From positions 186,001 to 250,000 of the forward strand of contig NZ_CP038636.1 of assembly GCF_004768545.1 (NCBI RefSeq): DNA of 64,000 nucleotides, written 5' to 3'. The notes beneath the pieces were generated by a model. That model was not told the DNA's origin and searched no databases. It saw only the letters and a program-made list of their open reading frames with translations. Origin of the DNA: Cupriavidus oxalaticus. GTDB lineage: Bacteria; Pseudomonadota; Gammaproteobacteria; Burkholderiales; Burkholderiaceae. Numbering within the stretch: position 1 is the first letter of the stretch; the number at the start of each line of letters is the position of its first letter. The position numbers and the translations under genes were made by a program. This document shows, in pieces, positions 11,146-18,767 of the stretch.

Positions 11146-12016
11146 TCAGTCGCGTGCGGGCGGTGGCTCGGGCGAAATGGGCGAGGCCGGTGGTTGAGGG
11201 AGGCGGTCGAAGGAGCTGGTGGTCGCGCACACGGTGCTGGTGGCAACCTTCAGGTAGCGCGAGGTCGTGGCTAAGTTGCGATGGCCAAGCAACAGTTGGA
11301 TGGTGCGCACGTCGGTACCGGACTCGAGCAGGTGCGTCGCGAACGCATGCCGCAATGCGTGTGGCGTAATGGGCTTGGTGATGCCGGCACGGCGGCGGGC
11401 ATCACCGCACGCGCGCCTCACGGTACCGGGGGTGATGTGCTGGCCCGGAACGCTGCCGGGTACAGCCAATGTTGCGGACGGCCAATACGCTGCGCAGGAT
11501 CTCCAGCAGGCGCGGTGAAAGCATGACGTAGCGGTCGACCTGCCCTTTGCCTTGCGCGACACGCAGCACCATCCGTTGGCTGTCGATGTCGCAGACCCTC
11601 AGACTGAGCGCTTCCGAGATCCGCAGGCCCGCCGCATAAGCCGTCATCAGGATGGCGCGGTGCTTGACGCTGGGGATGGACTCGAGAAACCGCATCACCT
11701 CATCCGGACTGAGAATGACCGGCAGCATGCGAGGCCTCTTCGATGCGGCGATCTCCTCAATGGCCCAGTCTCGTTTAAGCGTGACATGGTAGAGGAAGCG
11801 CAACGCGGAGGTGGCCACCACGAGCGTGCTGCGGGATCGCTGGGATTCCACTAGAAGCAACTGCCAGGCGTGGACTTCCTCCGGGCCCAGAAGCTCAGAC
11901 GAACGCCCGAAATGCTGGGCAAACGCACGAACGTAATGAAGGTAGATGCGCTGGGTATTGGCTGCGAGGTTGCGCACGCGCATGTCCTCGGTCATGCGCC
12001 GACGTAATGCCGTCAT
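11146..12016 (-). pseudogene. Tyrosine recombinase, frameshifted
   Basis: XerC/D-like recombinase that accompanies the IS91-type transposase. The N-terminal SAM-like domain (NTQRIYLHYVRAFAQHF) and the catalytic Arg ([13 protein letters not shown]) are in the first frame, 12016 to about 11470. The second frame carries [16 protein letters not shown], the His-x-x-Arg box [17 protein letters not shown], the LLGHRN histidine and the Tyr nucleophile in TSRYLKVA. It ends at 11146, close to the transposase start. The frameshift near 11460-11475 separates Arg1 from the rest of the active site. Confidence 0.88.
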
Positions 12017-12596
12017 GATGGTCTTCTCTCGAAGTGACTAAGGCAGCAGGAACTGCGCTGCCATCGTCCCACTCGAGGGGGAAACCGGTCTCCAGCGTAA
12101 TATCGGAGCTGCCGGCGCCGGCCGACTACCCCTACCGCGTCAGCGGTTTAGAGGCACGATAACGCGCAGTTATTACGCCTAAGAACCGGTTGTTTCCAAA
12201 GTAGGGGGACCTCACACATTTCGCGTCAGGACCAGGTCGTAAAATTGCCGTTCTCAGACCCGCGAGCGGCGACGGAGTCCCCTGACAAGTCCTGACGAAT
12301 TCCCGGGCACCACCAAGTGTTGCTGTGAGGAACCGGAAATAGCTGGACTGCAATGCAGGCGCCGTTTTGCGCACTTCTCGTTGCAAGGATTCAACCCGGT
12401 TGTCAGTGGCTCTTGCCGACCCCGAACAGCCCTTCGATCCGAGTCTGCCTCTGCGCATTCGGGCGGAGCGCTTCTGCACTTATGTCCCCGTGCAGCAGGC
12501 CCCACCGGTGATCCTCCCTATTTCCAAAAAAACGCCGCCACCTGGTGCCGGCATTACCGGACAACAGCGCGAAGCGATTTACTTCGGCGCAACGAC
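12017..12596. other. Stretch without recognised gene
   Basis: Between the recombinase gene and a lipoprotein remnant. Open frames exist on both strands (for example 12367-12600 plus and 12132-12479 minus), but none shows a family match, ribosome site or consistent third-position bias. It probably contains the outer end of the IS91-type element and old scar sequence. Confidence 0.4.
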
Positions 12597-12840
12597 CTAG
12601 CGGGCATTCTTCATGGCTTCGGGCGTCATGCTTTCCGTCGAGACGATGGTCAAGGATTGCGGTGAACCAGCGACCGTCTTCTCCGAAACATGCAACGTCG
12701 CGTTGACGGAATCCGGGAACGAATACATAGCACCTGTAGCCGGGTCAACGGCCAGCAAGCCAATTACGCCGCCAAACAGAATGTTCCCGATGTACCAGCC
12801 GTTGACTGTGCTGACGATGTCCAATTGCCCCGGCTCGTAA
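12597..12840 (-). pseudogene. 5'-truncated lipoprotein (glycine-zipper-like), C-terminal part
   Basis: The frame opens right after a TAA at about 12841 without a usable ATG. It reads LDIVSTVNGWYIGNILFGGVI then GLLAVDPATGAMYSFPDSV. This is the well-conserved C-terminal signature of small proteobacterial outer-membrane lipoproteins, with a consensus like GNiifGGliGwliVDPatGAMw. The signal peptide half is absent. The function of the family is unknown to me. Stop at 12597. Confidence 0.62.
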
Positions 12841-12894
12841 CCTTAGCGTGCCGACTCACGCCCAGTGACTTCCACCGGCGCACTCTAGTCCTCG

Positions 12895-13071
12895 TCACCA
12901 TTGGATGCCCAGCTCGGGCACGGTGAAAGACTCCAGGTCGTCGAGGAAATCGGTGGCGTACCGGGCTTCGGCGGTGCCAATCACCGCGGGGTGCCGGCCT
13001 GGTACGTCATGTGCGAGTACCGCTGCTGCATGACCCCATCCGGGAACCGTACCGCAAACGTCGCTCTTCAT
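12895..13071 (-). CDS. Hypothetical short frame, possibly a gene remnant
   Basis: 58 codons from an ATG at 13071. The last 30 codons have a clear GC-rich third-position pattern and a protein-like sequence (YATDFLDDLESFTVPELGIQW), which suggests the C-terminus of a former gene. No ribosome site and no recognised family. It could equally be chance. Confidence 0.28.
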   Translation of the reverse strand: MKSDVCGTVPGWGHAAAVLAHDVPGRHPAVIGTAEARYATDFLDDLESFTVPELGIQW

Positions 13072-13098
13072 TGCCGCGCCGAAAGTGGAGGATGGGGC

Positions 13099-13199
13099 GC
13101 CTCGTTGTTTTGATCCTTTTGGGCATTTTATTGACCAAAGATAGTCTCGAAATCGGTATCGGGTACGCCTAAAGTGGAGGCTCCTAACCACCTGATGAA
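13099..13199 (+). promoter_or_regulatory. 101-bp duplicated promoter region, copy A
   Basis: Aligns without gaps to 17565-17665, with about 90 of 101 bases identical. It ends 11 bases before the nitroreductase start, as copy B ends 21 bases before the DUF417 start. A possible -35 is TTGACC (13131-13136), with a poor -10 candidate about 19 bases on. The 3' block GTGGAGGCTCCTAACCACC is nearly invariant. A shared operator for the local RclR-like AraC regulator is the simplest reading; this is inference. Confidence 0.8.
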
Positions 13200-13210
13200 A
13201 GGGTCGCACC

Positions 13211-13897
13211 ATGAGCCGTATCGCTATTCCCGCCATCGAGTCCGCCACCGGCGCCACCGCTATGCCCAACGAAACTACCAAAACCAATGCTGTCATCGAA
13301 TGTATCTTGAGCCGCAGCGCCGCCAAGTATTACGACCCTGCCGCCATCTTGAATGACGACCAAATCCGCGAGCTGGTGCGAATCGGCACCGCCGCGCCGA
13401 CATCCTTCCACTTGCAGAACTGGCGCTTCATCGCCGTGCGCACACGTGAAGCCAAGGCTCGGCTGAGTCCGATCGCCTGGAATCAACCTGCGATCACCGA
13501 TGCCGCCGTTACCTTCATCGTCTGCGGCCAATTGGCCGATTCCAGCGTAATACCGGAGCGCCTGGCTCCGTTGGTTGAAGCAGGCGTTATGCCGGAAACG
13601 ATGGTGGCTGAATGGGAAATCCCCGCACGCGATCTGTACATGCACTACCCGCAGCGCCAGCGCGACGAGGCCGTACGCACTGGCACCTTCGGCGCGGCGG
13701 CGATGATCTATGCGGCCCGCTCGCTGGGCCTGGGTTCGACGCCGATGATCGGTTTCGATGCCGAAGCGGTGCACCGCGAGTTCGGACTGGCTGCAAACGA
13801 AGTGCCAGTCATGCTGTTGTCCATCGGGGCAGAGCGCCCGGGAAACTGGGCGCAGAAGCCGCGCCGTCCGGTGGACGATGTGTTGGATTTGGTATAG
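13211..13897 (+). CDS. Nitroreductase-family oxidoreductase
   Basis: 228 residues, FMN-dependent nitroreductase fold. The N-terminal FMN-phosphate motif is degenerate (ILSRSAAKYYDPAAI). The classic APTSFHLQNWRFIAVR segment is near residues 62-77. AAAMIYAARSLGLGSTPMIGF and MLLSIGAERPGN form the C-terminal cofactor site. Members reduce nitro compounds, quinones or related electrophiles with NAD(P)H in the cytoplasm. The start at 13211 lacks a strong ribosome site; Met18 at 13262 is an alternative. It is the first gene of the stress island and lies directly behind copy A of the duplicated promoter. Confidence 0.9.
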   Translation: MSRIAIPAIESATGATAMPNETTKTNAVIECILSRSAAKYYDPAAILNDDQIRELVRIGTAAPTSFHLQNWRFIAVRTREAKARLSPIAWNQPAITDAAVTFIVCGQLADSSVIPERLAPLVEAGVMPETMVAEWEIPARDLYMHYPQRQRDEAVRTGTFGAAAMIYAARSLGLGSTPMIGFDAEAVHREFGLAANEVPVMLLSIGAERPGNWAQKPRRPVDDVLDLV

Positions 13898-13938
13898 GTG
13901 CGTCCCGGCGGTAGTGATCGCGCCGAACGACTAAGCGA

Positions 13939-14016
13939 CCTTCAAGTGAGAGGCGGCCGCAAGGTACCTCCTACTTGAAGGCATGACCAGCTTCGACCCA
14001 AGACTTGGGTACGAAG
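13939..14016 (+). other. Two consecutive stem-loops between nitroreductase and AhpD-like genes
   Basis: Hairpin 1 has arms CCTTCAAGT (13939-13947) and ACTTGAAGG (13973-13981), extended inward by AGAGG/CCTCC with two mismatches. Hairpin 2 has CTTCG, CCCAA, TTGGG, CGAAG at 13991-14016. Neither is followed by a T-run, so they look like mRNA structure rather than intrinsic terminators. Confidence 0.7.
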
Positions 14017-14081
14017 TAAGCCGAGGAATGGTTCCCACATGGACTTTCCCCAATTAGCAAAACGTGTAACTCACGGAGATT

Positions 14082-14630
14082 ATGATGGCAAGAACTGTAG
14101 CTCTAAAGCCGGAACAGGTACCGGCCGATTCGAAACCGACTCTCGATGCGTTCACCAAGAACATCGGGTTCACCCCAAACATGATGGCGAGCTTCGCGCA
14201 GAGCCCGATTGCGTTCAACGCATGGGCCACTCTGCTCGGCTCCTTGAGCAAGGCGCTCGACGTGAAGACGCGTGACGGCATCGGCCTCGCTGTCTCCGAA
14301 GTGAATGGCTGCAACTACTGCCTGACAGTTCACAGCTTTACGGCCGAGCATATGGCCAAGCTGTCGGCCGAGGAAATCATTCTCGCTCGGAAGGGTCACG
14401 CCAGCGACCCGAAGCGCGACGCCGCCCTCCAGTTTGCGCGCAAAGTCATCGAGGCCCGGGGCAACGTCAGCGATGCCGATCTGAAAGCCGTCCGCGATGC
14501 CGGCTACACGGATGCGAACGTCATGGAGATCGTCGCGCTGGTGGCCATGTACTCCCTGACGAATTTTTTCAACAACGTGTTCGACCCCGAGAAGGACTTT
14601 CCTGCCGTCACGCCGGCTGGCTCGATCTGA
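14082..14630 (+). CDS. AhpD/carboxymuconolactone decarboxylase family protein
   Basis: 182 residues, all-helical AhpD-like fold. The redox motif is SEVNGCNYCLTVHSF near residues 70-85, with the Cys-x-x-Cys and following His used by AhpD-type peroxidases for alkyl hydroperoxide reduction. MEIVALVAMYSLTNFFNN is the usual C-terminal helix. Two ATGs stand in tandem; the first at 14082 is 7 bases from GGAG. Acts in the cytoplasm, probably on peroxides or chloramine-type oxidants. It lies between the nitroreductase and the glutathione transferase, all on one strand. Confidence 0.92.
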   Translation: MMARTVALKPEQVPADSKPTLDAFTKNIGFTPNMMASFAQSPIAFNAWATLLGSLSKALDVKTRDGIGLAVSEVNGCNYCLTVHSFTAEHMAKLSAEEIILARKGHASDPKRDAALQFARKVIEARGNVSDADLKAVRDAGYTDANVMEIVALVAMYSLTNFFNNVFDPEKDFPAVTPAGSI

Positions 14631-14698
14631 ACTTTATCCGGCCGCATCGACCCTCTCCGAGGGTCCTGGAAGGTGTCATCTGATGCGAGCGTAACGCC

Positions 14699-14747
14699 AG
14701 AGCCTGGATGCACCCAAGAAAGAATCTTGGAAACGTGTCCAGGCTCT
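14699..14747 (+). other. Long stem-loop in the leader of the glutathione transferase gene
   Basis: Outer arms AGAGCCTGGA (14699-14708) and TCCAGGCTCT (14738-14747) pair perfectly. Inside, CAC/GTG and CCAAGA/TCTTGG pair around a 5-base loop. No T-run follows, and the ribosome site of the next gene is about 20 bases downstream. It could be a regulatory leader or a processing site. A smaller hairpin, GACCCTC/GAGGGTC, lies at 14649-14665. Confidence 0.75.
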
Positions 14748-14779
14748 TCGTATGTACCGACGAGTCTAGGAGGAAGAAA

Positions 14780-15475
14780 GTGACACTCAATCATCCAATT
14801 TTCACGCGCTGGCCGGTGCAGTACCCCGATCGGCTCCAGCTCTTTTCCTTACCGACGCCCAACGGAGTGAAGGTCGGCATCATGCTGGAGGAGACAGGCC
14901 TCGCCTATGAGGCGCACCGCATCGACATCATGGCGAATGAGAACCACGATTCGGCCTTCCTCGCGCTCAACCCCAATGGCAAGATTCCTGCGATCTACGA
15001 TCCTCACGGTCCGAGCGGACGGCCGCTGGCCTTGTTCGAATCGGGAGCGATCCTGATCTATCTCGCCGACAAGACGGGGCGGTTCCTCTCCACCGATCCC
15101 GGCACGCGCTACGAAACGATCCAGTGGCTGATGTGGCAGATGGGCGGTGTCGGACCGATGTTCGGCCAGGTTGGCTTCTTCAACAAATTCGCCGGCAAAG
15201 CCTATGAGGACAAGCGCCCGCGCGACCGCTACGCAAACGAATCCGCGCGGCTGCTCGGTGTCCTCGACGAACGGCTCGCGGGCCGCGACTGGGTGATGGG
15301 CGCTGACTATAGCATCGCCGACATTTCGCTGCTTGGTTGGGTGCGTAACCTGATCGGCTTTTACGAAGCGCGCGAGATTGTTGGCTTCGACCGCTTTCTT
15401 CATGTGCAGATGTGGCTCGATCGCGGCCTCGCGCGTCCGGCGGTGCAGCGCGGGCTGGAAGTGACGGCGGCCTAG
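14780..15475 (+). CDS. Glutathione S-transferase, YghU/Ure2p-like (nu class)
   Basis: 231 residues. The thioredoxin-like N-domain reads RLQLFSLPTPNGVKVGIMLEETGL. Thr-Pro-Asn-Gly is the glutathione-site motif of YghU/YfcG disulfide-bond oxidoreductases, and the usual LNPNGKIPAI and ALFESGAILIYLA follow. The helical C-domain contains WVMGADYSIADISLLGW (N-capping box). GTG at 14780 is chosen over the ATG at 14708 because AGGAGG precedes it and homologues start there. Nu-class enzymes reduce disulfides and peroxides with glutathione, fitting an oxidant-response cluster. Confidence 0.93.
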   Translation: MTLNHPIFTRWPVQYPDRLQLFSLPTPNGVKVGIMLEETGLAYEAHRIDIMANENHDSAFLALNPNGKIPAIYDPHGPSGRPLALFESGAILIYLADKTGRFLSTDPGTRYETIQWLMWQMGGVGPMFGQVGFFNKFAGKAYEDKRPRDRYANESARLLGVLDERLAGRDWVMGADYSIADISLLGWVRNLIGFYEAREIVGFDRFLHVQMWLDRGLARPAVQRGLEVTAA

Positions 15476-15655
15476 CCAGAAGCCCGGAGAGGGAAGGTTT
15501 CTGCGGCCCCACGAGCTGCGTAGACGCCGTTGCAGCGAACGGTACTTACCAGTATGCACGGGCCAAAGACGGGCGCAACATTCACGCAGCGACTACTGCC
15601 CGCCAGAGATGACGGCCAGTGCATGAATGCACATCTTTTATTTCTGGAATATTCT

Positions 15656-16105
15656 ATGCAATCAGTCGAGATCAAAGCCATTGATAACTACGATTTTGAT
15701 ATGTGGCTTCCGCTGTGGAAAGGCTATCAGCGATTTTACGAAGTGGATATCTCCGAGTCCGTGACGCTCAATACCTGGAGGCGCTTCTTGGACCCAGGCG
15801 AACCGATGCATGCAGCGCTTGCCATGGTGGGCGAACAACCATTGGGGCTGGTGCATTCGATCTACCATCGATCTGCCTGGACGACGGGCGACTACTGCTA
15901 TCTTCAAGACCTGTTTGTTGCTGACAATGCGCGTGGCGGCGGCATCGGTCGCTCGCTGATCGAGCATGTCTATGCGGAAGCGAAACGTCGCGGGGCGTCC
16001 TGTGTGCACTGGCTGACACACGAATCCAACCATAACGGCATGCAGCTTTACGACCGCATCGCTGATCGCTCCGGTTTCATCCAGTACCGAAAGCTATTAG
16101 CCTAA
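15656..16105 (+). CDS. GNAT-family N-acetyltransferase
   Basis: 149 residues. The acetyl-CoA site is seen as CYLQDLFVADNARGGGIGRSLI, with the R-G-x-G-x-G pyrophosphate loop, followed by EHVYAEAKRRGASCVHWLTHE and LYDRIADRSGFIQY. The substrate is unknown. The ATG at 15656 gives the usual GNAT length; ribosome site weak (GGAA). Separated from the upstream transferase gene by 180 bases that contain a short GTGCAT-GA-ATGCAC palindrome near 15620. Confidence 0.88.
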   Translation: MQSVEIKAIDNYDFDMWLPLWKGYQRFYEVDISESVTLNTWRRFLDPGEPMHAALAMVGEQPLGLVHSIYHRSAWTTGDYCYLQDLFVADNARGGGIGRSLIEHVYAEAKRRGASCVHWLTHESNHNGMQLYDRIADRSGFIQYRKLLA

Positions 16106-16311
16106 CCCGCTGAGCGGGTACTGTCCTCAGGTATCGTTCGGCGCATCGATATCGTTCGTGATCCGGGCTAGGTCGCGATAGATGGTTGCAATCGAGCAGC
16201 CCGGCCGGTGCGCAACGTGTCCGATCAGCTCTTGCACTGGGGCCATGTGGTGCGTACAACCGGTGTGCAACCGCAATAAGACGCTTGAGCGTTTCAAGTT
16301 CCCGAGGTCCT

Positions 16312-17268
16312 ATGTCCCAAGTCGATTGGCTGAGCCATCTCCTGCAAATGATCAACATCACTGGCCGGCTGGAGGTCCGCTGCGTCTACGGTGCGCCATG
16401 GCGTGTGGCCTGGGATCAGTCCGCGGCGCACGAGATTCCCTACCACGTCGTGCTCAAGGGCCGGGCCATTATTGAGGATCCGGAGACGGGGAAGGTCAGG
16501 GAGCTAGTGGGTGGAGATATCGTGCTGTTGCCTCACGGGTCGGCGCACGTGCTGCACGATGGCAGCGGACATGCGCCGAGTCTTACCTACAATCGTCAAG
16601 GTTCTGCAGGATGGACGCTCAGCGAGAATGATGGCCAGGGCGAGCATCTGGACATGTTGTGCGGGCGATTTTTCATCGGGCCGCCCCATGATCGGCTGAT
16701 TCGCGATTATCTACCCACGACTCTCGTGGTACAGGCCATGGACCGCCGTGGTGAAGAGGGCATCGTGTCCGCTTCGAACCACCTGGCCAGTCTCGTGGGT
16801 CTGATGCGCATGGAGTCCACCGGCGACAAACCGGGCGGATACGCCATGCTCAACGCGCTTAGCTTCGCGCTGTTCACACTGGTACTGCGCGCGGCGAGCG
16901 AATCCGAACAGGCCCCGGCAGGCTTGTTGGCGCTTGCCGGCCATCCACGACTGGCCCCGGCCATTTCAGCCATGTTCGCCGATCCGGCGCGACCCTGGAA
17001 CCTGTCTGATCTGGCCGACTTGTGCAGCATGTCACGCGCCACCTTCATGCGGCACTTTCAGGCCAATCTGGGGCGCTCGGCCAACGAACTGCTGACCGAT
17101 ATCCGGATGAGCCTGGCCGCCAACGAGCTGAAGAAGCCGGCGATGACCACTGAGGCCGTGGCCGACTTAGTCGGGTATCGATCCGTATCGGCATTCCGGC
17201 GTGTGTTCACCGACAAGATGGGGATGACGCCGGGGCAATGGCGCCGCCTGGCGCGCGAAGCCGAGTAA
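16312..17268 (+). CDS. RclR-like AraC-family regulator with cupin sensor domain
   Basis: 318 residues. The N-terminal half is the AraC-type cupin (Cupin_6) with RCVYGAPWRVAW at 23-34, GGDIVLLPHGSAHVLHDG at 68-85 and MLCGRFFIG near 115-123. The C-terminal half has two helix-turn-helix motifs: LSDLADLCSMSRATFMRHF and AVADLVGYRSVSAFRRVF plus the GMTPGQWRR tail. Cys24 and Cys117 stand where E. coli RclR has Cys21 and Cys89, the pair oxidised by hypochlorous acid. Start chosen at ATG 16312 after GAGG. It is the only regulator in the island and the likely activator acting on the two 101-bp repeats. The RclR assignment rests on domain layout, cysteine positions and the DUF417 neighbour. Confidence 0.85.
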   Translation: MSQVDWLSHLLQMINITGRLEVRCVYGAPWRVAWDQSAAHEIPYHVVLKGRAIIEDPETGKVRELVGGDIVLLPHGSAHVLHDGSGHAPSLTYNRQGSAGWTLSENDGQGEHLDMLCGRFFIGPPHDRLIRDYLPTTLVVQAMDRRGEEGIVSASNHLASLVGLMRMESTGDKPGGYAMLNALSFALFTLVLRAASESEQAPAGLLALAGHPRLAPAISAMFADPARPWNLSDLADLCSMSRATFMRHFQANLGRSANELLTDIRMSLAANELKKPAMTTEAVADLVGYRSVSAFRRVFTDKMGMTPGQWRRLAREAE

Positions 17269-17564
17269 TGCGCTTCGCTTTCCGTGTGCAGCTTCGATGA
17301 GGCGCTAGACGCGCCGGCGCAAGGCAGGCCATTCCTTCGAGCGGAGCTCGTTCGCGTCTGGCTTTAGCAATGACGCGCGGTCCGACATGCACGCACAGTA
17401 GCGACTATCCCAGAGCCGTGGCGAACTGGAATGTCGTTGTCGTTGCGTTTCGTTCGGGCAGACAATCCACGAAGCGCTTGCCTATATCTGCAAGTACCTG
17501 AACCTCGATCTCGACGAGACGATTTGCGGCGTGCTGCGCTGTGCCGCCGTTTTTGGGATGGATT
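17269..17564. other. Intergenic stretch upstream of promoter copy B
   Basis: About 300 bases after the AraC regulator. One plus-strand frame around 17470-17560 gives a protein-like string (TIHEALAYICKYLNLDLDET), but it has no start or ribosome site and runs into the promoter repeat. It may be an old gene fragment. Confidence 0.35.
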
Positions 17565-17665
17565 GCCTCGTTATTTTGATCCTTGTGGGCATTTTATTGA
17601 GCAAAGGTAGTCTCGAGATCGATATCTGGTGGGCCTACAGTGGAGGCTCCTAACCACCCGATGAA
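17565..17665 (+). promoter_or_regulatory. 101-bp duplicated promoter region, copy B
   Basis: Counterpart of 13099-13199, same length, 11 substitutions and no gaps. It precedes the DUF417 gene. The TTGAGC box (17597-17602) aligns with the -35 candidate of copy A, and GATATC aligns with the weak -10 candidate. Conservation covers the whole segment, so it is either a recent duplication or an extended operator under selection. Confidence 0.8.
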
Positions 17666-17686
17666 CAACTTGAATGGGAAACCCCA

Positions 17687-18193
17687 ATGACCACTCGTGC
17701 AAATCAGTTTCGTCTACAAATCGCTGAAAAGAGCGTTGGATCGCTCTCTCTTCAGGCCCTACTCAGATGGGCGCTGGTCGTCATCTTTCTTTGGTTCGGT
17801 GGAATGAAATTCACCGCTTACGAAGCCAACGGCATCGCTCCGTTCATCGCCAACAGCCCCATCATGAGCTGGTTGCACGCCCTATTCGGAGTTCAAGGGA
17901 CAAGTTACGTTCTAGGTGTACTTGAGCTGTCGACCGCAGCGGCTCTGATTCTCGGAGCCTTCCAGCCCATTTTCTCCGCATTGGGAGCGGCGATGTCGGC
18001 TGCGACCTATCTGATCACGCTCACGTTTTTCTTGACTACCCCCGGCGTAGCAGAAGCGACGGCGGGTGGATTTCCGGCCATTTCAGCTATGCCTGGCCAG
18101 TTCCTTCTTAAGGATCTCGTTCTGCTGGCTGCATCGCTTTCTCTCCTTCTGGCATCTGTCCAGGGCTCATGGCCCAACGCTCAGAAGTCATGA
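17687..18193 (+). CDS. DUF417 (RclC/YkgB-like) inner-membrane protein
   Basis: 168 residues with four predicted membrane helices: LLRWALVVIFLWFGGMKFTA, the region around YVLGVLELSTAAALILGAF, ALGAAMSAATYLITLTFFLT and DLVLLAASLSLLLAS. The YEANGIAPFIANSPIMSWL block and the late GGFPAISAMPGQFLLKD block are signatures of DUF417, the family of E. coli RclC. RclC belongs to the RclR regulon and protects against reactive chlorine; its mechanism is unsettled. The gene follows copy B of the duplicated promoter and precedes the Rid-family gene by 53 bases, suggesting one transcript. Confidence 0.87.
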   Translation: MTTRANQFRLQIAEKSVGSLSLQALLRWALVVIFLWFGGMKFTAYEANGIAPFIANSPIMSWLHALFGVQGTSYVLGVLELSTAAALILGAFQPIFSALGAAMSAATYLITLTFFLTTPGVAEATAGGFPAISAMPGQFLLKDLVLLAASLSLLLASVQGSWPNAQKS

Positions 18194-18204
18194 GGTGAAC
18201 AAAT

Positions 18205-18222
18205 GGCCCGGACATCCGGGCC
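18205..18222 (+). other. Short GC-rich stem-loop between DUF417 and Rid genes
   Basis: GGCCCGG-ACAT-CCGGGCC, a 7-bp perfect stem 12 bases after the DUF417 stop and about 25 bases before the next start. No T-run. It could stabilise the upstream message or attenuate the downstream gene. Confidence 0.7.
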
Positions 18223-18246
18223 GGCTTATTCAACAGGAGATCAGAT

Positions 18247-18732
18247 ATGACCAACACGACGGCGTTGAATGGCAAAGAGGCTGCCTATCACGGTGTGCCG
18301 GCGGAAGACGACTACGGCTATGCACAGGCAATCAAGATCGGAAACATGATCTATGTGTCCGGCCAGCTCAGCCACGACGACAAGGGCGTCATGATCGCGC
18401 CTGCTGCGCTCGATGGAACCGGCAAGCCAGCCGACTTCTCGATGATGGCGGAGCAGATGCGGGTGACCTATGCAAACGCTGCAACGATCCTCGCACAGTT
18501 CGGAGCCACGCTCGACCACGTGGTGGAAGAGACGCTCTATGTCCTCGATGTCGATGAGGCGTTTGCAGTAGCGGGCAAGGTGCGCAAAGAAGCCTACGCC
18601 ATGGCGCGGCCTCAGTGCGCCAGCAATCTGATCGGTGTATCGAGGCTGGCCTTTCCGGAGCAGCTTATTGAGATCGTCTTCAAGGCGGTGCTTGCCGACG
18701 TGCACGAGCGGCACCCCGTCGAACCAGCTTGA
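18247..18732 (+). CDS. Rid-family (YjgF/YER057c/UK114) protein
   Basis: 161 residues, longer than canonical RidA (about 128). Rid fold motifs are AIKIGNMIYVSGQLSHDDKG, the EQMRVTYANAATILAQFGATLDHVVEET helix region and QLIEIVFKAVLA. The conserved Arg of imine-deaminating RidA, in its PARSCVEV-like strand, is not present; the equivalent strand reads QCASNLIGVSRL. Imine hydrolysis is therefore doubtful. E. coli RidA becomes a chaperone when N-chlorinated, which gives a reason for a Rid protein in an Rcl-type island. Strong ribosome site (AGGAG). Confidence 0.88.
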   Translation: MTNTTALNGKEAAYHGVPAEDDYGYAQAIKIGNMIYVSGQLSHDDKGVMIAPAALDGTGKPADFSMMAEQMRVTYANAATILAQFGATLDHVVEETLYVLDVDEAFAVAGKVRKEAYAMARPQCASNLIGVSRLAFPEQLIEIVFKAVLADVHERHPVEPA

Positions 18733-18767
18733 TGAACGGCACGACAGGCCAGCGATACGCAGGTCAT

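Larger units (their letters stand above)
9440..12016 (-). mobile_element. Decayed IS91-type element with tyrosine recombinase gene
   Basis: Two minus-strand genes in the order recombinase then IS91 transposase, an arrangement known from IS91 relatives with an accessory tyrosine recombinase. A non-coding tail of about 500 bases (9440-9953) follows the transposase, where the replication-origin end would be. It contains short inverted motifs, for example around 9700-9720. Exact ends could not be fixed, since IS91 elements lack inverted repeats and target duplications. Both genes are frameshifted. Confidence 0.7.

Noticed and set aside
12842..12879. CTTAGCGTGC, identical to the inner end of the Tn3-type repeat at 18768
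   Set aside because: Only about 10 of 38 bases match and the outer GACCCC is absent, so it is taken as chance and not as the partner end.
12093..13560. Short similarity TCCAGCGTAATA[T/C]CGGAG at about 12093 and 13542
   Set aside because: About 17 bases only, one copy inside the nitroreductase coding sequence; no structural context, likely chance.
17470..17560. Peptide-like frame TIHEALAYICKYLNLDLDET before promoter copy B
   Set aside because: No start codon or ribosome site, and the frame runs through the conserved promoter; not annotated as a gene.
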